Shown here: positions 34,418 to 44,158 of the stretch, in pieces
Layout of the letters: each line of letters begins with the position of its first letter
Numbering within the stretch: position 1 is the stretch's first letter
NCBI RefSeq assembly: GCF_030731085.1
Contig: NZ_JASNFN010000011.1
Span: 62,001 to 126,000, forward strand
Length of the DNA stretch: 64,000 bases
From: Blastococcus carthaginiensis
GTDB taxonomy: Bacteria; Actinomycetota; Actinomycetes; Mycobacteriales; Geodermatophilaceae
Direction: 5' to 3'
Notes under the pieces: model-generated
Told to the model about the DNA's origin: nothing
Databases searched by the model: none
Seen by the model: only the letters and a program-made list of their open reading frames with translations
Position numbers and translations under genes: made by a program

Positions 34418-35518
34418 GTCGGCGACCAGGTCCGCGGTGTCCTCGATGCCGCAGGACAGCCGCACGAAGCCCTCCGGGACGGCGTCCCCGCCCCACTGCG
34501 CCCGCCGGTCGATGGTGCTGTGCACGCCGCCGAAGCTGGTCGCCGCCGCCCACAGCCGGCTGGCGCCCAGCAACCGGGAGACGGCGGCCTCGTCGGGCAG
34601 CTCGGCGGAGACCACGCCGTTCGGGCGCAGCATCTGCCGGGAGGCCAGCGCGAACGACGGGTCCTCCGTCCGCCACGGCCAGCGCAGGCCCGTGACGGCG
34701 GGGTGCCCGGCGAGCAGCTCGGCGACCGCCGCGGCGTTCTCCGCCTGGCGGGCCAGCCGCAGGTCCAGGGTGCTCATCGAGCGGTGCCCCAGCCACGCCT
34801 CGAACGGCCCCGGCGTGCTGCCGGTGCGGTCGCGGAAGCCCTTCACGGCCGCGTGCAGCGCGTCGTCGGTGACCGTCACGTGCCCGAGCAGCACGTCGCT
34901 GTGGCCGGTGAGCGCCTTGGTGTCGCTGCCGACGGTGAGGTCCGCGCCCAGCGCCAGCGGCCGCTGGCCCAGCGGGGTGGCGGTGGTGTTGTCGACCGCG
35001 ACCAGCGCGCCGGCGGCGTGCGCGGCCGCGGCGACGGCCGCGATGTCGCAGACGTCCAGCTGCGGGTTGCTCGGCGTCTCCAGCAGCACCATCCGGGCCC
35101 CGGCCAGCCCGCCCTCGGCGGCGACCCGCTCGATCTCCGGCGTCGGCACGTACCGCACCTCGACGCCGAAGCGGGCGAGCTCCTCGGCGGCCAGCAGGCG
35201 GGTCGTGTAGTAGCCGTCCGAGGGCAGCACGACGCGGTCACCGCTGCGCACGCAGGCCAGGACCGCGGCGGTGAGGGCGGCCATCCCGGTGGCGAAGGAG
35301 AGGCAGCGGCCGCCGTCGAGCTCCCCGACGGCGTCCTCGAAGTGCCGGAGGCTGGGCTGCTCGGTCCGCGCGTAGGCGTCGGCGCCGCCGGCCCGCGGGG
35401 GCTGGTCCCCGAGGTGGAAGGGGGCGGCGAAGACCGGTGAGGGCCGCAGCGGGGCGCCCGGCACGGCCGGGTCCTCCCCCGCCCGCACCGACCGCGTCCC
35501 GTCCCCGTGTCCGCTCAC
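34388..35518 (-). CDS. Cys/Met-metabolism PLP-dependent enzyme (cystathionine gamma-lyase-like)
   Basis: The 376-residue protein belongs to the Cys/Met PLP family. An N-terminal substrate loop (AYARTEQPSLRHFEDAVGEL) precedes the PLP phosphate site GRCLSFATGMAALTAAVLA, the stacking Tyr in LPSDGYYTTRLLA, DNTTATPLGQRP, and the Schiff-base Lys in TVGSDTKALTGHSDVLLGHV. The C-terminus FVRLSCGIEDTADLVADLSRAL is typical. Family members break or make cystathionine or methionine precursors, and the sequence does not decide between gamma-lyase and gamma-synthase, though single-enzyme lyases in actinobacteria look like this. It starts at GTG 35518. Confidence 0.88.
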   Translation of the reverse strand: MSGHGDGTRSVRAGEDPAVPGAPLRPSPVFAAPFHLGDQPPRAGGADAYARTEQPSLRHFEDAVGELDGGRCLSFATGMAALTAAVLACVRSGDRVVLPSDGYYTTRLLAAEELARFGVEVRYVPTPEIERVAAEGGLAGARMVLLETPSNPQLDVCDIAAVAAAAHAAGALVAVDNTTATPLGQRPLALGADLTVGSDTKALTGHSDVLLGHVTVTDDALHAAVKGFRDRTGSTPGPFEAWLGHRSMSTLDLRLARQAENAAAVAELLAGHPAVTGLRWPWRTEDPSFALASRQMLRPNGVVSAELPDEAAVSRLLGASRLWAAATSFGGVHSTIDRRAQWGGDAVPEGFVRLSCGIEDTADLVADLSRALDALG

Positions 35519-35544
35519 TGCACCCCGTTCGCTCCCGCGGGGCG

Positions 35545-35653
35545 CTCCGCTCCTCGCTCGAGGATCCAGGCCGGTTCCGCGGTCGGTCCGCTCCTCGCTC
35601 GTTCCTCGCTGCGATGCTCCCTCCCTGTCACCGGCCGCCTCGCTGCGATGCTC
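35545..35653. repeat. Cluster of short GCTCCTCGCTCG / CCTCGCTGCGATGCTC repeats
   Basis: TCCGCTCCTCGCTCG occurs at 35546-35560 and 35587-35601. CCTCGCTGCGATGCTC occurs at 35604-35619 and 35638-35653. They fill most of the 149-base gap between gpsA and the PLP gene. The motif is GC-skewed and may be a dispersed genome-wide spacer sequence rather than a regulator. Confidence 0.55.
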
Positions 35654-35667
35654 ACGCCCCTGTCCGC

Positions 35668-36663
35668 TCATTCGGGCTTCGCCTCCCGCGACATGATCTC
35701 CCGCACCATCTGCGCCGGCGCCTCGCCCTCGTGGCACACCCGCACGACGGCCTCGGTGATCGGGACGTCGATGCCGTGCGCCCGCGCGAGGTCGAGCACG
35801 GAGCGGCAGCTCTTCACGCCCTCGGCGGTCTGCCGGGTGCTCTGCTGCACCTCCTCCACGGTCATGCCGCGGCCGAGCTTCTCGCCGAAGGTGCGGTTGC
35901 GCGACAGCGGCGAGCTGCAGGTGGCCACCAGGTCGCCCAGACCGGCCAGCCCCGCGAAGGTCGTCAGCTCGGCGCCCAGCACGAGGCCCAGCCGGGCTGT
36001 CTCGGCCAGCCCGCGGGTGATCAGCGAGGCACGGGTGTTGTCGCCGAAGCCGAGCCCCTCGGCGATGCCGGCGGCGAGCGCGATGACGTTCTTGACCGCT
36101 CCGCCCAGCTCGCAGCCGACGACGTCCGGGTTGGTGTAGGGCCGGAAGTAGCGGGTGTGACAGGCCGCCTGCAGGACCGCGGCCCGGTCGGGGTCCGAGC
36201 ACGCGATGACGGTGGCGGCCGGCTGCTCCTCGGCGATCTCCCGGGCGAGGTTGGGGCCCGACAGCGCTGCCACCTGCCCCGTCCCCGAGCCGGTGACCTC
36301 GCAGATGACCTCGCTCATGCGCTTGGTGCTGCCGAGCTCGATGCCCTTCATGAGCGACAGCAGCGTGGCGTCCGGCGGCAGCAGCTCGCGCCAGACGGTG
36401 AGGTTGCCGCGCAGCGTCTGCGACGGGACCGCCAGCACGACCACCTCGGCGTCGTCCAGCGCGTCGGCCGGGTCCACCGTCGCCCGCAGCCGGTCGGGCA
36501 GGCGCACGCCCGGGAGGTAGTCGGGGTTCTCGCGCCGGTCGCTGATGGCCTGCACCAGCTCGGGCCGCCGCGCGTGCAGCCGGACGTCGCAGCCGGCGTC
36601 GGCGAGCACCTTGGCGAACGTGGTGCCCCAGGAACCGGCCCCGAGCACCGCCGCCCGCGTCAC
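35668..36663 (-). CDS. gpsA: Glycerol-3-phosphate dehydrogenase [NAD(P)+]
   Basis: GpsA makes sn-glycerol 3-phosphate for phospholipids. The 331-residue product has the NAD(P) loop VLGAGSWGTTFAKVLADAG at the N-terminus, LMKGIELGSTKRMSE, ALSGPNLAREIAEEQPAAT, the catalytic Lys in CELGGAVKNVIALAAGIAEG and LAGLGDLVATCSSPLSRNR. Its GTG overlaps the stop of plsC (GTGA), so acylation and glycerol-phosphate supply are coupled in one operon. Confidence 0.96.
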   Translation of the reverse strand: MTRAAVLGAGSWGTTFAKVLADAGCDVRLHARRPELVQAISDRRENPDYLPGVRLPDRLRATVDPADALDDAEVVVLAVPSQTLRGNLTVWRELLPPDATLLSLMKGIELGSTKRMSEVICEVTGSGTGQVAALSGPNLAREIAEEQPAATVIACSDPDRAAVLQAACHTRYFRPYTNPDVVGCELGGAVKNVIALAAGIAEGLGFGDNTRASLITRGLAETARLGLVLGAELTTFAGLAGLGDLVATCSSPLSRNRTFGEKLGRGMTVEEVQQSTRQTAEGVKSCRSVLDLARAHGIDVPITEAVVRVCHEGEAPAQMVREIMSREAKPE

Positions 36664-37481
36664 GCGGCGCTCCCCGCGGTGCCGCCGGGACGCGAGCGCC
36701 CCGGACCGGGGTGGACGGCGGTCGGGGCCGGCTCCCCCCGCAGCTCGGCGAGCTGGTGGCGCACCCTGGTCATCATGAGGTTGGTCGTCTCCCGCAGCAT
36801 TGGGGCGTCCAGCGGCCGGCCGGCCCGGACCTCGGCGCGCACGGCCGAGAGGTCGATCGGCTCGCCGACCAGGTAGTCGACGGGTGTGCGCAGCCGCAGG
36901 TGCAGCTTCTTGGCGTGGTAGTCGTGCACCCGCTGCGGCCCCCACTGCGCCACCGGCACGACGACGGCGTCGGTGGTGAGCGCCAGGTGCGCCGCCCCCG
37001 TGCGGGCCTGCATCGGCCACCACGCGGGATCGCGCGTCACCGAGCCCTCGGGGTAGATCACCACGATGCTGCCGGCCTGCAGGTCGGCCCGCGCCGCATC
37101 CAGCGACCCCCGCGCGGCCGACGAGTACCGGGCCACCGGGATCTGCCCCGCGGCCCGCAGGATCGTGCCCGCCACGCCTCTGAAGACCGCCTCCTTGGCC
37201 AGGAAGTGCGGGATGCGGCCGCGGTCGAACACCAGACGGGCGCAGGCCAGCGGGTCGAGCACCGACACGTGGTTGACCACGAGCAGGACCGGCCCGCGCA
37301 CGGGGATGCGCTCGAGCTGGCGGTAGCGGAGCCGGAACAGCAGGGACGCCACCGGGTGGATCACCAGGATGCACAGCCAGAGGGCGAACGGGATGCGCCC
37401 CCGGGTGCGCCACCTGCCCTCCGGCAGGGCGCCCGGTCCCCCGTCGGCGCCCGCACCGCGCGGGGACGTCTCCTCCGTCAC
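36660..37481 (-). CDS. 1-acyl-sn-glycerol-3-phosphate acyltransferase (PlsC family)
   Basis: PlsC enzymes add the second acyl chain in phosphatidic acid synthesis. The GTG start (37481) has GGAGG seven bases upstream, giving 273 residues. A hydrophobic anchor (IPFALWLCILVIHPVASLLF) precedes acyltransferase motif I NHVSVLDPLA (NHxxxxD), motif II in FLAKEAVFRGVAGTILRAAG, and motif III in VVIYPEGSVTRDP. It is followed directly by gpsA, whose product feeds the same pathway, and is divergent from cofC. Confidence 0.9.
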   Translation of the reverse strand: MTEETSPRGAGADGGPGALPEGRWRTRGRIPFALWLCILVIHPVASLLFRLRYRQLERIPVRGPVLLVVNHVSVLDPLACARLVFDRGRIPHFLAKEAVFRGVAGTILRAAGQIPVARYSSAARGSLDAARADLQAGSIVVIYPEGSVTRDPAWWPMQARTGAAHLALTTDAVVVPVAQWGPQRVHDYHAKKLHLRLRTPVDYLVGEPIDLSAVRAEVRAGRPLDAPMLRETTNLMMTRVRHQLAELRGEPAPTAVHPGPGRSRPGGTAGSAA

Positions 37482-37596
37482 CGACCCGCCTCCCTCTGCC
37501 TCGAGCCAGCCCATGATCGACCCGTCCCGCCGGGCCCGGACCACCGGGTCCGGTCCGACGGGGTCGCGCGCCACCGGGTGCTGACATTGTGGGGCC

Positions 37597-38244
37597 GTGT
37601 CCAGGTGGTCGGTCGTCGTCCCGGCGAAGCGCCTCGTCGCGGCCAAGACCCGGCTGCGCCCGCTCACCGCCGGCCCCGGCGGCGACCACGGCGCCCTGGT
37701 CCTCGCCCTGCTCGCCGACACGGTCGCCGCGGCGCTGGCCTGCGATCGGGTGGGGTCGGTCGTCGTCGTCACCGACGAACCGGCGTCGGCGGAGCTGGCG
37801 GGCGACCTCGGTGCCACCGCCGTCGCCGACGAGCCCGACCGCGGCCTCAACCCCGCGCTGCAGCACGGTGCGCGGCGCACCGGGAGCACGCACGTGGCCG
37901 CCCTCTCCTCCGACCTGCCCGCCCTGCGACCCCAGGAGCTGGCCGCCGCGCTGGTGGCCGCGGAGGCGGCGCCCCGCTGCTTCGTGGCCGACGCCCAGGG
38001 AACGGGGACCACGCTGCTGACCGCCGCCGGCGTGCCGCTGCACCCACGGTTCGGGCGCGGTTCGGCGCACGCCCACGAGCTCGAGGGAGCGGTGCGGCTG
38101 ACCGGCGCGTGGCCCGGGCTGCGGCGCGACGTCGACGTCCCCGCCGACCTGCGGGCGGTTCTCGGGCTCGGGGCCGGTCCGCGCACGACCGGGCTGGTGC
38201 GGGCTTCGCCGCTGCTCGTGAGCCGGATCGGTACGGCACGATGA
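37597..38244 (+). CDS. cofC: 2-phospho-L-lactate/phosphoenolpyruvate guanylyltransferase (CofC/FbiD)
   Basis: CofC (FbiD) activates phospholactate or phosphoenolpyruvate with GTP for coenzyme F420 synthesis. The 215-residue product has the family N-terminus WSVVVPAKRLVAAKTRLRPL, then VVVVTDEPASAELAGDLGAT, GLNPALQHGARR, VAALSSDLPALRPQEL, and FVADAQGTGTTLLTAA. The start is GTG 37597. It is followed four bases later by ppk and is divergent from plsC. The rest of the F420 pathway is not in this window. Confidence 0.9.
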   Translation: MSRWSVVVPAKRLVAAKTRLRPLTAGPGGDHGALVLALLADTVAAALACDRVGSVVVVTDEPASAELAGDLGATAVADEPDRGLNPALQHGARRTGSTHVAALSSDLPALRPQELAAALVAAEAAPRCFVADAQGTGTTLLTAAGVPLHPRFGRGSAHAHELEGAVRLTGAWPGLRRDVDVPADLRAVLGLGAGPRTTGLVRASPLLVSRIGTAR

Positions 38245-38248
38245 GGGA

Positions 38249-40304
<2,056 letters not shown>

Positions 40305-40321
<17 letters not shown>

Positions 40322-41237
40322 GCGCCGCACCGTCGTCGCCGCGGGCGGCGTCGTCTGGCGGCCGGCCGACGGCGACGGGATCGAGGTCGCCGTCGTCCAC
40401 CGCGCCCGCTACGACGACTGGTCGCTGCCCAAGGGCAAGCTGGACGCCGGCGAGCACCCCCTCCAGGCGGCCTGCCGCGAGGTGGTCGAGGAGACGGGCC
40501 TGGAGGTCGTCGCCGGGCGCCGCTGCCCCACCACGCGCTACGTCGTCGACGGGGCGCCCAAGCGCGTCGACTACTGGGCGATGCGCTGCGTGGGCGGCAG
40601 CTTCGTGGCCAACGACGAGGTCGACGAGCTGCGCTGGCTCCCCCCCGAGGAGGCCGCCGCGCAGGTGACCCACGACCACGACCGGCTGGTGGTCACCGAC
40701 GCCGCCCGCACCGACGTCCCCCGCGAGGTCGCCGTGCTGCTGGTGCGCCACGGCCGCGCAGGCAGCAAGCAGGAGTTCGACGGCCCCGACGACCTGCGAC
40801 CGCTGGACGCCAAGGGACGGCGCCAGGCGCAGCGGCTGGCCGGGGCGCTGCCGTTCTTCTCCCCCGCAGCGGTGGCCTCGGCCCCGCCGCTGCGCTGCCG
40901 CTCGACGGTGGAGCCCCTGGCGGGGTTCGTGGGCCTGGGCGTGCACGACCGCCCGGAGTTCGGCGAGGAGTGCTTCGCGGAGGACCCGCAGACGACGCTG
41001 ACCGCCCTCGAGCGGCTGCTCGGGCCAGGGGCGGAGGGGATCACCGTGCTGTGCAGCCAGGGCGGGGTCATCCCGTCGCTGCTGCAGGCGCTGGGCGTGC
41101 ACGGCCACGGCGTCCCCGGCCTGCCACCGCCGGCCGCCAAGGGCAGCGTGTGGGCCCTCGGCGGCCGGCGGGGTGCGCTGGTGGCCGACTACTACCGGGA
41201 CTTCGAGCCCGACCCCGACGCGCCGTCACAGGCATAG
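40305..41237 (+). CDS. mutT1: MutT1-like NUDIX hydrolase with histidine-phosphatase domain
   Basis: The 310-residue protein joins two domains. Residues 1-135 are a NUDIX hydrolase with the complete box GKLDAGEHPLQAACREVVEE followed by TGL (residues 44-68). Residues about 143-300 are a histidine phosphatase with VLLVRHGRAGSK (catalytic His149). In mycobacterial MutT1 the NUDIX part cleans 8-oxo-dGTP/GTP and diadenosine polyphosphates, and the C-terminal domain dephosphorylates the product. It is coupled to ppk by a 17-base overlap. Its last two residues and stop codon lie inside the second 60-bp palindromic element. Confidence 0.9.
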
Positions 41238-41294
41238 GAAGCTTTACGTGCGCTCCCGGGTCCGGGGACGCATGTAAAGCTTCCTATGCCTGTG
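41227..41294. repeat. 60-bp palindromic element, copy 2, with flanking stem extension
   Basis: The 60-bp core (41231-41290) starts and ends with the same arms as copy 1 (GGCATAGGAAGCTTTAC and its complement) but has a different centre. With four more flanking pairs the stem is 26 bp (41227-41252 with 41269-41294, one G.T wobble) and a 16-base loop. It contains the mutT1 stop codon (TAG 41235-41237) and lies between convergent mutT1 and leuD. Confidence 0.85.
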
Positions 41295-41302
41295 GGTCGA
41301 GG

Positions 41303-41917
41303 TCAGAGCGCGGGCAGCGCCTTGGGCAGCCAGGCGGGGCGGCGGGCCTCGTAGGCCTCGACGTCGGCGAGGTGCCGCTCGGTGAGGCCGACGTCGTCGA
41401 GCCCCTCCAGCAGCCGCCAGCGGGTGTAGTCGTCGGCGTCGAACGGCACCGTCGTGCTCTGACCGCCCCCCGGGGAGTAGGTGATCTGCTTGGCCTGCAG
41501 GTCGACGGTCACCTGCGTGGTGGGGTCGGCCTCGGCGGCGGCCCAGAGCGACTCCACCTCGGCCTGGGGCAGGACGACGGTGAGCAGCCCGGCCTTGGTC
41601 GAGTTGTTCTTGAAGATGTCGGCGAACCGCGAGCTGATGACCACGCGGAAGCCGCCGTCCAGCAGCGCCCAGACGGCGTGCTCGCGGGACGAACCGGTGC
41701 CGAAGTCGGGCCCGGCGACCAGGATCGAGGCATCCGCGAACTCCGGCTTGTTGAGCACGAAGTCCGGCTCGTTCGTGCGCCAGGCGACGAAGAGGCCGTC
41801 CTCGAACCCGGTGCGGGTGATCCGCTTGAGGTACTCGGCCGGGATGATCTGGTCGGTGTCGACGGCGCTGCGGCGCAGCGGCGCGATGGTGCCGGTGTGC
41901 GTGGTGAAGGCGTCCAT
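41303..41917 (-). CDS. leuD: 3-isopropylmalate dehydratase, small subunit
   Basis: LeuD forms the swivelling domain of isopropylmalate isomerase with LeuC in leucine synthesis. The 204-residue product has GTIAPLRRSAVDTDQIIPAE at the N-terminus, GPDFGTGSSREHAVWALLD (the GSSREH substrate loop) and SSRFADIFKNNSTKAGLL. It starts four bases after leuC and ends nine bases from the palindromic element that faces mutT1. The length fits the bacterial family. Confidence 0.97.
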   Translation of the reverse strand: MDAFTTHTGTIAPLRRSAVDTDQIIPAEYLKRITRTGFEDGLFVAWRTNEPDFVLNKPEFADASILVAGPDFGTGSSREHAVWALLDGGFRVVISSRFADIFKNNSTKAGLLTVVLPQAEVESLWAAAEADPTTQVTVDLQAKQITYSPGGGQSTTVPFDADDYTRWRLLEGLDDVGLTERHLADVEAYEARRPAWLPKALPAL

Positions 41918-41921
41918 GGCG

Positions 41922-43328
41922 TCAGGCTCCGATCAGGTCGGCGGGGGCGGTGAGGCGGCCGGTGAGCGCGGTGGCGGCGGCCACCGAGGGCGACACCAGG
42001 TGGGTGCGCCCGCCCTTGCCCTGGCGGCCCTGGAAGTTGCGGTTGCTGGTCGAGGCCGACCGCTCGCCGGGCTTCAGCTGGTCGGGGTTCATGCCCAGGC
42101 ACATCGAGCACCCGGCGCCGCGCCACTCGGCGCCGGCCTCGACGAACACCTTGTCCAGGCCCTCGGCCTCGGCCTGGCTCTTGACGCCCACCGAGCCGGG
42201 GACGACGAGCATCCGGGTGCCCGGGTCGATCTTCCTGCCGCGCAGCATCTCGGCGGCGACGCGCAGGTCCTCGATCCGCCCGTTGGTGCAGGAGCCCAGG
42301 AAGACGGTGTCGACCTCGATCTCGGTGAGCGGCGTGCCCGGGGTCAGCCCCATGTAGGCCAGCGCCTGCTCGGCGGCACGGCGCTCTCCCTCGTCGGCCA
42401 TCTCGGCGGGGTCGGGCACCCGCTCGCTGATCGGCAGCCCCTGCCCCGGGTTGGTTCCCCAGGTGACGAACGGCGTCAGGGACGACGCGTCCAGCACGAC
42501 CTCGGCGTCGAAGACCGCGCCCTCGTCGGTGCGCAGCGTCGACCAGTGCTCCACCGCGGCGTCCCAGTCGGCGCCCTGCGGGGCGTGCGGCCGGCCCTGC
42601 AGGAAGTCGAAGGCGGTCTGATCGGGGGCGATCAGGCCGGCCTTGGCGCCGGCCTCGATCGACATGTTGCAGATCGTCATGCGGGCCTCCATCGACAGCG
42701 CCTCGATGGCGCTGCCGCGGTACTCGATGACGTGGCCGGCGGCACCGTTGGTGCCGATCTGGGCGATGACGGCCAGGATGATGTCCTTCGCCGAGACGCC
42801 GGGCGCCAACTCGCCGTCCACGGTGACCGACATCTGCCTGGGGCGGTACTGCGGCAGCGTCTGCGTGGCGAGCACGTGCTCGACCTCGCTGGTGCCGATG
42901 CCGAAGGCCAGCGCCCCGAACGCGCCGTGGGTGGAGGTGTGGCTGTCGCCGCACACGATGGTCATGCCGGGCTGGGTGAGCCCCAGCTGCGGGCCGATGA
43001 CGTGCACGATGCCCTGGTCGCGGTCGCCCATGGGGGCCAGGCGGATGCCGAACTCGGCGGCGTTCCGGCGCAGCGCGTCGACCTGCGCCCGGCTGACCGG
43101 GTCGGCGATCGGCGACAGGATGTCCAGCGTGGGGACGTTGTGGTCCTCGGTGGCCATCGTGAGATCGGGGCGGCGCACCGTGCGCCCGGCCGTCCGGAGG
43201 CCGTCGAAGGCCTGCGGGCTCGTGACCTCGTGCACGAGGTGCAGGTCGATGTAGAGCAGGTCGGGCTCCCCCGACGTGCTGCGCACGACGTGGGCGTCGT
43301 AGACCTTCTCGGCCAGGGTCTTCGGCAC
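41922..43328 (-). CDS. leuC: 3-isopropylmalate dehydratase, large subunit
   Basis: LeuC carries the [4Fe-4S] aconitase-type centre that isomerises isopropylmalate. The 468-residue product has MPKTLAEKVYDAHVV at the N-terminus, VCGDSHTSTHGAFGALAFGI, FLGSCTNGRIEDLR and GCSMCLGMNPDQL, giving the Cys ligands (one in GSCTNGR, two in CSMC). Its promoter region is shared with the divergent ndgR gene, and a 7-bp inverted repeat lies between them. Confidence 0.97.
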   Translation of the reverse strand: MPKTLAEKVYDAHVVRSTSGEPDLLYIDLHLVHEVTSPQAFDGLRTAGRTVRRPDLTMATEDHNVPTLDILSPIADPVSRAQVDALRRNAAEFGIRLAPMGDRDQGIVHVIGPQLGLTQPGMTIVCGDSHTSTHGAFGALAFGIGTSEVEHVLATQTLPQYRPRQMSVTVDGELAPGVSAKDIILAVIAQIGTNGAAGHVIEYRGSAIEALSMEARMTICNMSIEAGAKAGLIAPDQTAFDFLQGRPHAPQGADWDAAVEHWSTLRTDEGAVFDAEVVLDASSLTPFVTWGTNPGQGLPISERVPDPAEMADEGERRAAEQALAYMGLTPGTPLTEIEVDTVFLGSCTNGRIEDLRVAAEMLRGRKIDPGTRMLVVPGSVGVKSQAEAEGLDKVFVEAGAEWRGAGCSMCLGMNPDQLKPGERSASTSNRNFQGRQGKGGRTHLVSPSVAAATALTGRLTAPADLIGA

Positions 43329-43356
43329 GGGCTCGTCCCCTTCGGGTGACTGGTCG

Positions 43357-43387
43357 ATCCCGAGTTGACTGTCTCACTCTTCGGGAT
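43357..43387. promoter_or_regulatory. Candidate NdgR operator and divergent promoter between leuC and ndgR
   Basis: ATCCCGA (43357-43363) and TCGGGAT (43381-43387) form a perfect 7-bp inverted repeat with a 17-base spacer. TTGACT (43365-43370) could be a -35 box for ndgR with a weak GAGTAT 19 bases on. NdgR/LtbR-type regulators bind between ndgR and leuCD in relatives. The exact consensus was not available to me. Confidence 0.45.
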
Positions 43388-43401
43388 GCGAGTATTGCTG
43401 T

Positions 43402-44103
43402 GTGGGACAGCCTAACCCGGTCGCGGTTCTGGACAAAGCGGTGTCGATCCTGCACGCCATCGCGCACGAGCCGGCGACCCTAGCCGAGCTCGTCGCGCGC
43501 ACCGGCCTGCCCCGGGCGACGGCCCACCGGCTGGCCGTCGCGCTCGAGGGGCACCGCCTCGTCCGGCGCACCGACAGCGGCAGCTGGGCGCCGGGGCCGG
43601 CGCTCGCCGAGCTGGGGCGGGGCACCGCCGACATCGGCGAGATCGCCGCGCGCCACCTGGTCACGCTGCGCGACGCGACCGGCGAGAGCGCGCAGTTCTA
43701 CGTGCGCGACGGCGCCACCCGCGTGTGCGTCTCCGCGGCGGAGCGCACCAGCGGCCTGCGGGACACCGTCCCGGTCGGCGCCCGGCTGCCGATGACGGCG
43801 GGGTCGGCGGCGCACGCCCTGCTGGCGTTCATGCCCGCCGACGAGGTGACCCGCCTGCTGCCGTCGGCGAGCTTCACGGCGCGCACGCTGCTCGACGTCC
43901 GGCGGCGCGGCTGGGCGCACAGCGTGGCCGAGCGCGAGGCCGGCGTCGCCTCGCTGTCGGCACCGGTCCGCGACGCCACCGGCACGGTGCTCGGCGCGGT
44001 GTCCATCTCCGGCCCGGTGGAGCGGCTCGGCCGCCGGCCGAGCCCCGAGGTCGTCGGCGTCGTGCTCGACGCCGCGGCGGCCATCTCCCGCGCGGCCCGC
44101 TGA
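43402..44103 (+). CDS. ndgR: IclR-family regulator of leucine/branched-chain metabolism (NdgR/LtbR-like)
   Basis: NdgR (LtbR in Corynebacterium) controls leuCD and other amino-acid genes. The 233-residue product has an N-terminal winged helix-turn-helix (TLAELVARTGLPRATAHRLA, then VALEGHRLVRR) and a C-terminal IclR effector domain (GESAQFYVRDGATRVCVSAA and DATGTVLGAVSISGPVERLG). Its divergent position next to leuCD and the short length are the classical ndgR setting. The start is GTG 43402. It may be self-regulated through the shared intergenic region. Confidence 0.88.
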   Translation: MGQPNPVAVLDKAVSILHAIAHEPATLAELVARTGLPRATAHRLAVALEGHRLVRRTDSGSWAPGPALAELGRGTADIGEIAARHLVTLRDATGESAQFYVRDGATRVCVSAAERTSGLRDTVPVGARLPMTAGSAAHALLAFMPADEVTRLLPSASFTARTLLDVRRRGWAHSVAEREAGVASLSAPVRDATGTVLGAVSISGPVERLGRRPSPEVVGVVLDAAAAISRAAR

Positions 44104-44158
44104 CCGTCGGGAACCGGCAGGCTGGTCGGGCAGCCCGCTCGCCCACCGGGGGGTGCGC

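Noticed and set aside
35519..35667. SAM riboswitch upstream of the PLP sulfur-amino-acid gene
   Set aside because: The gap contains GCTCCTCGCTCG-type repeats and no conserved aptamer cores; it is also only 149 bases and shared with gpsA.
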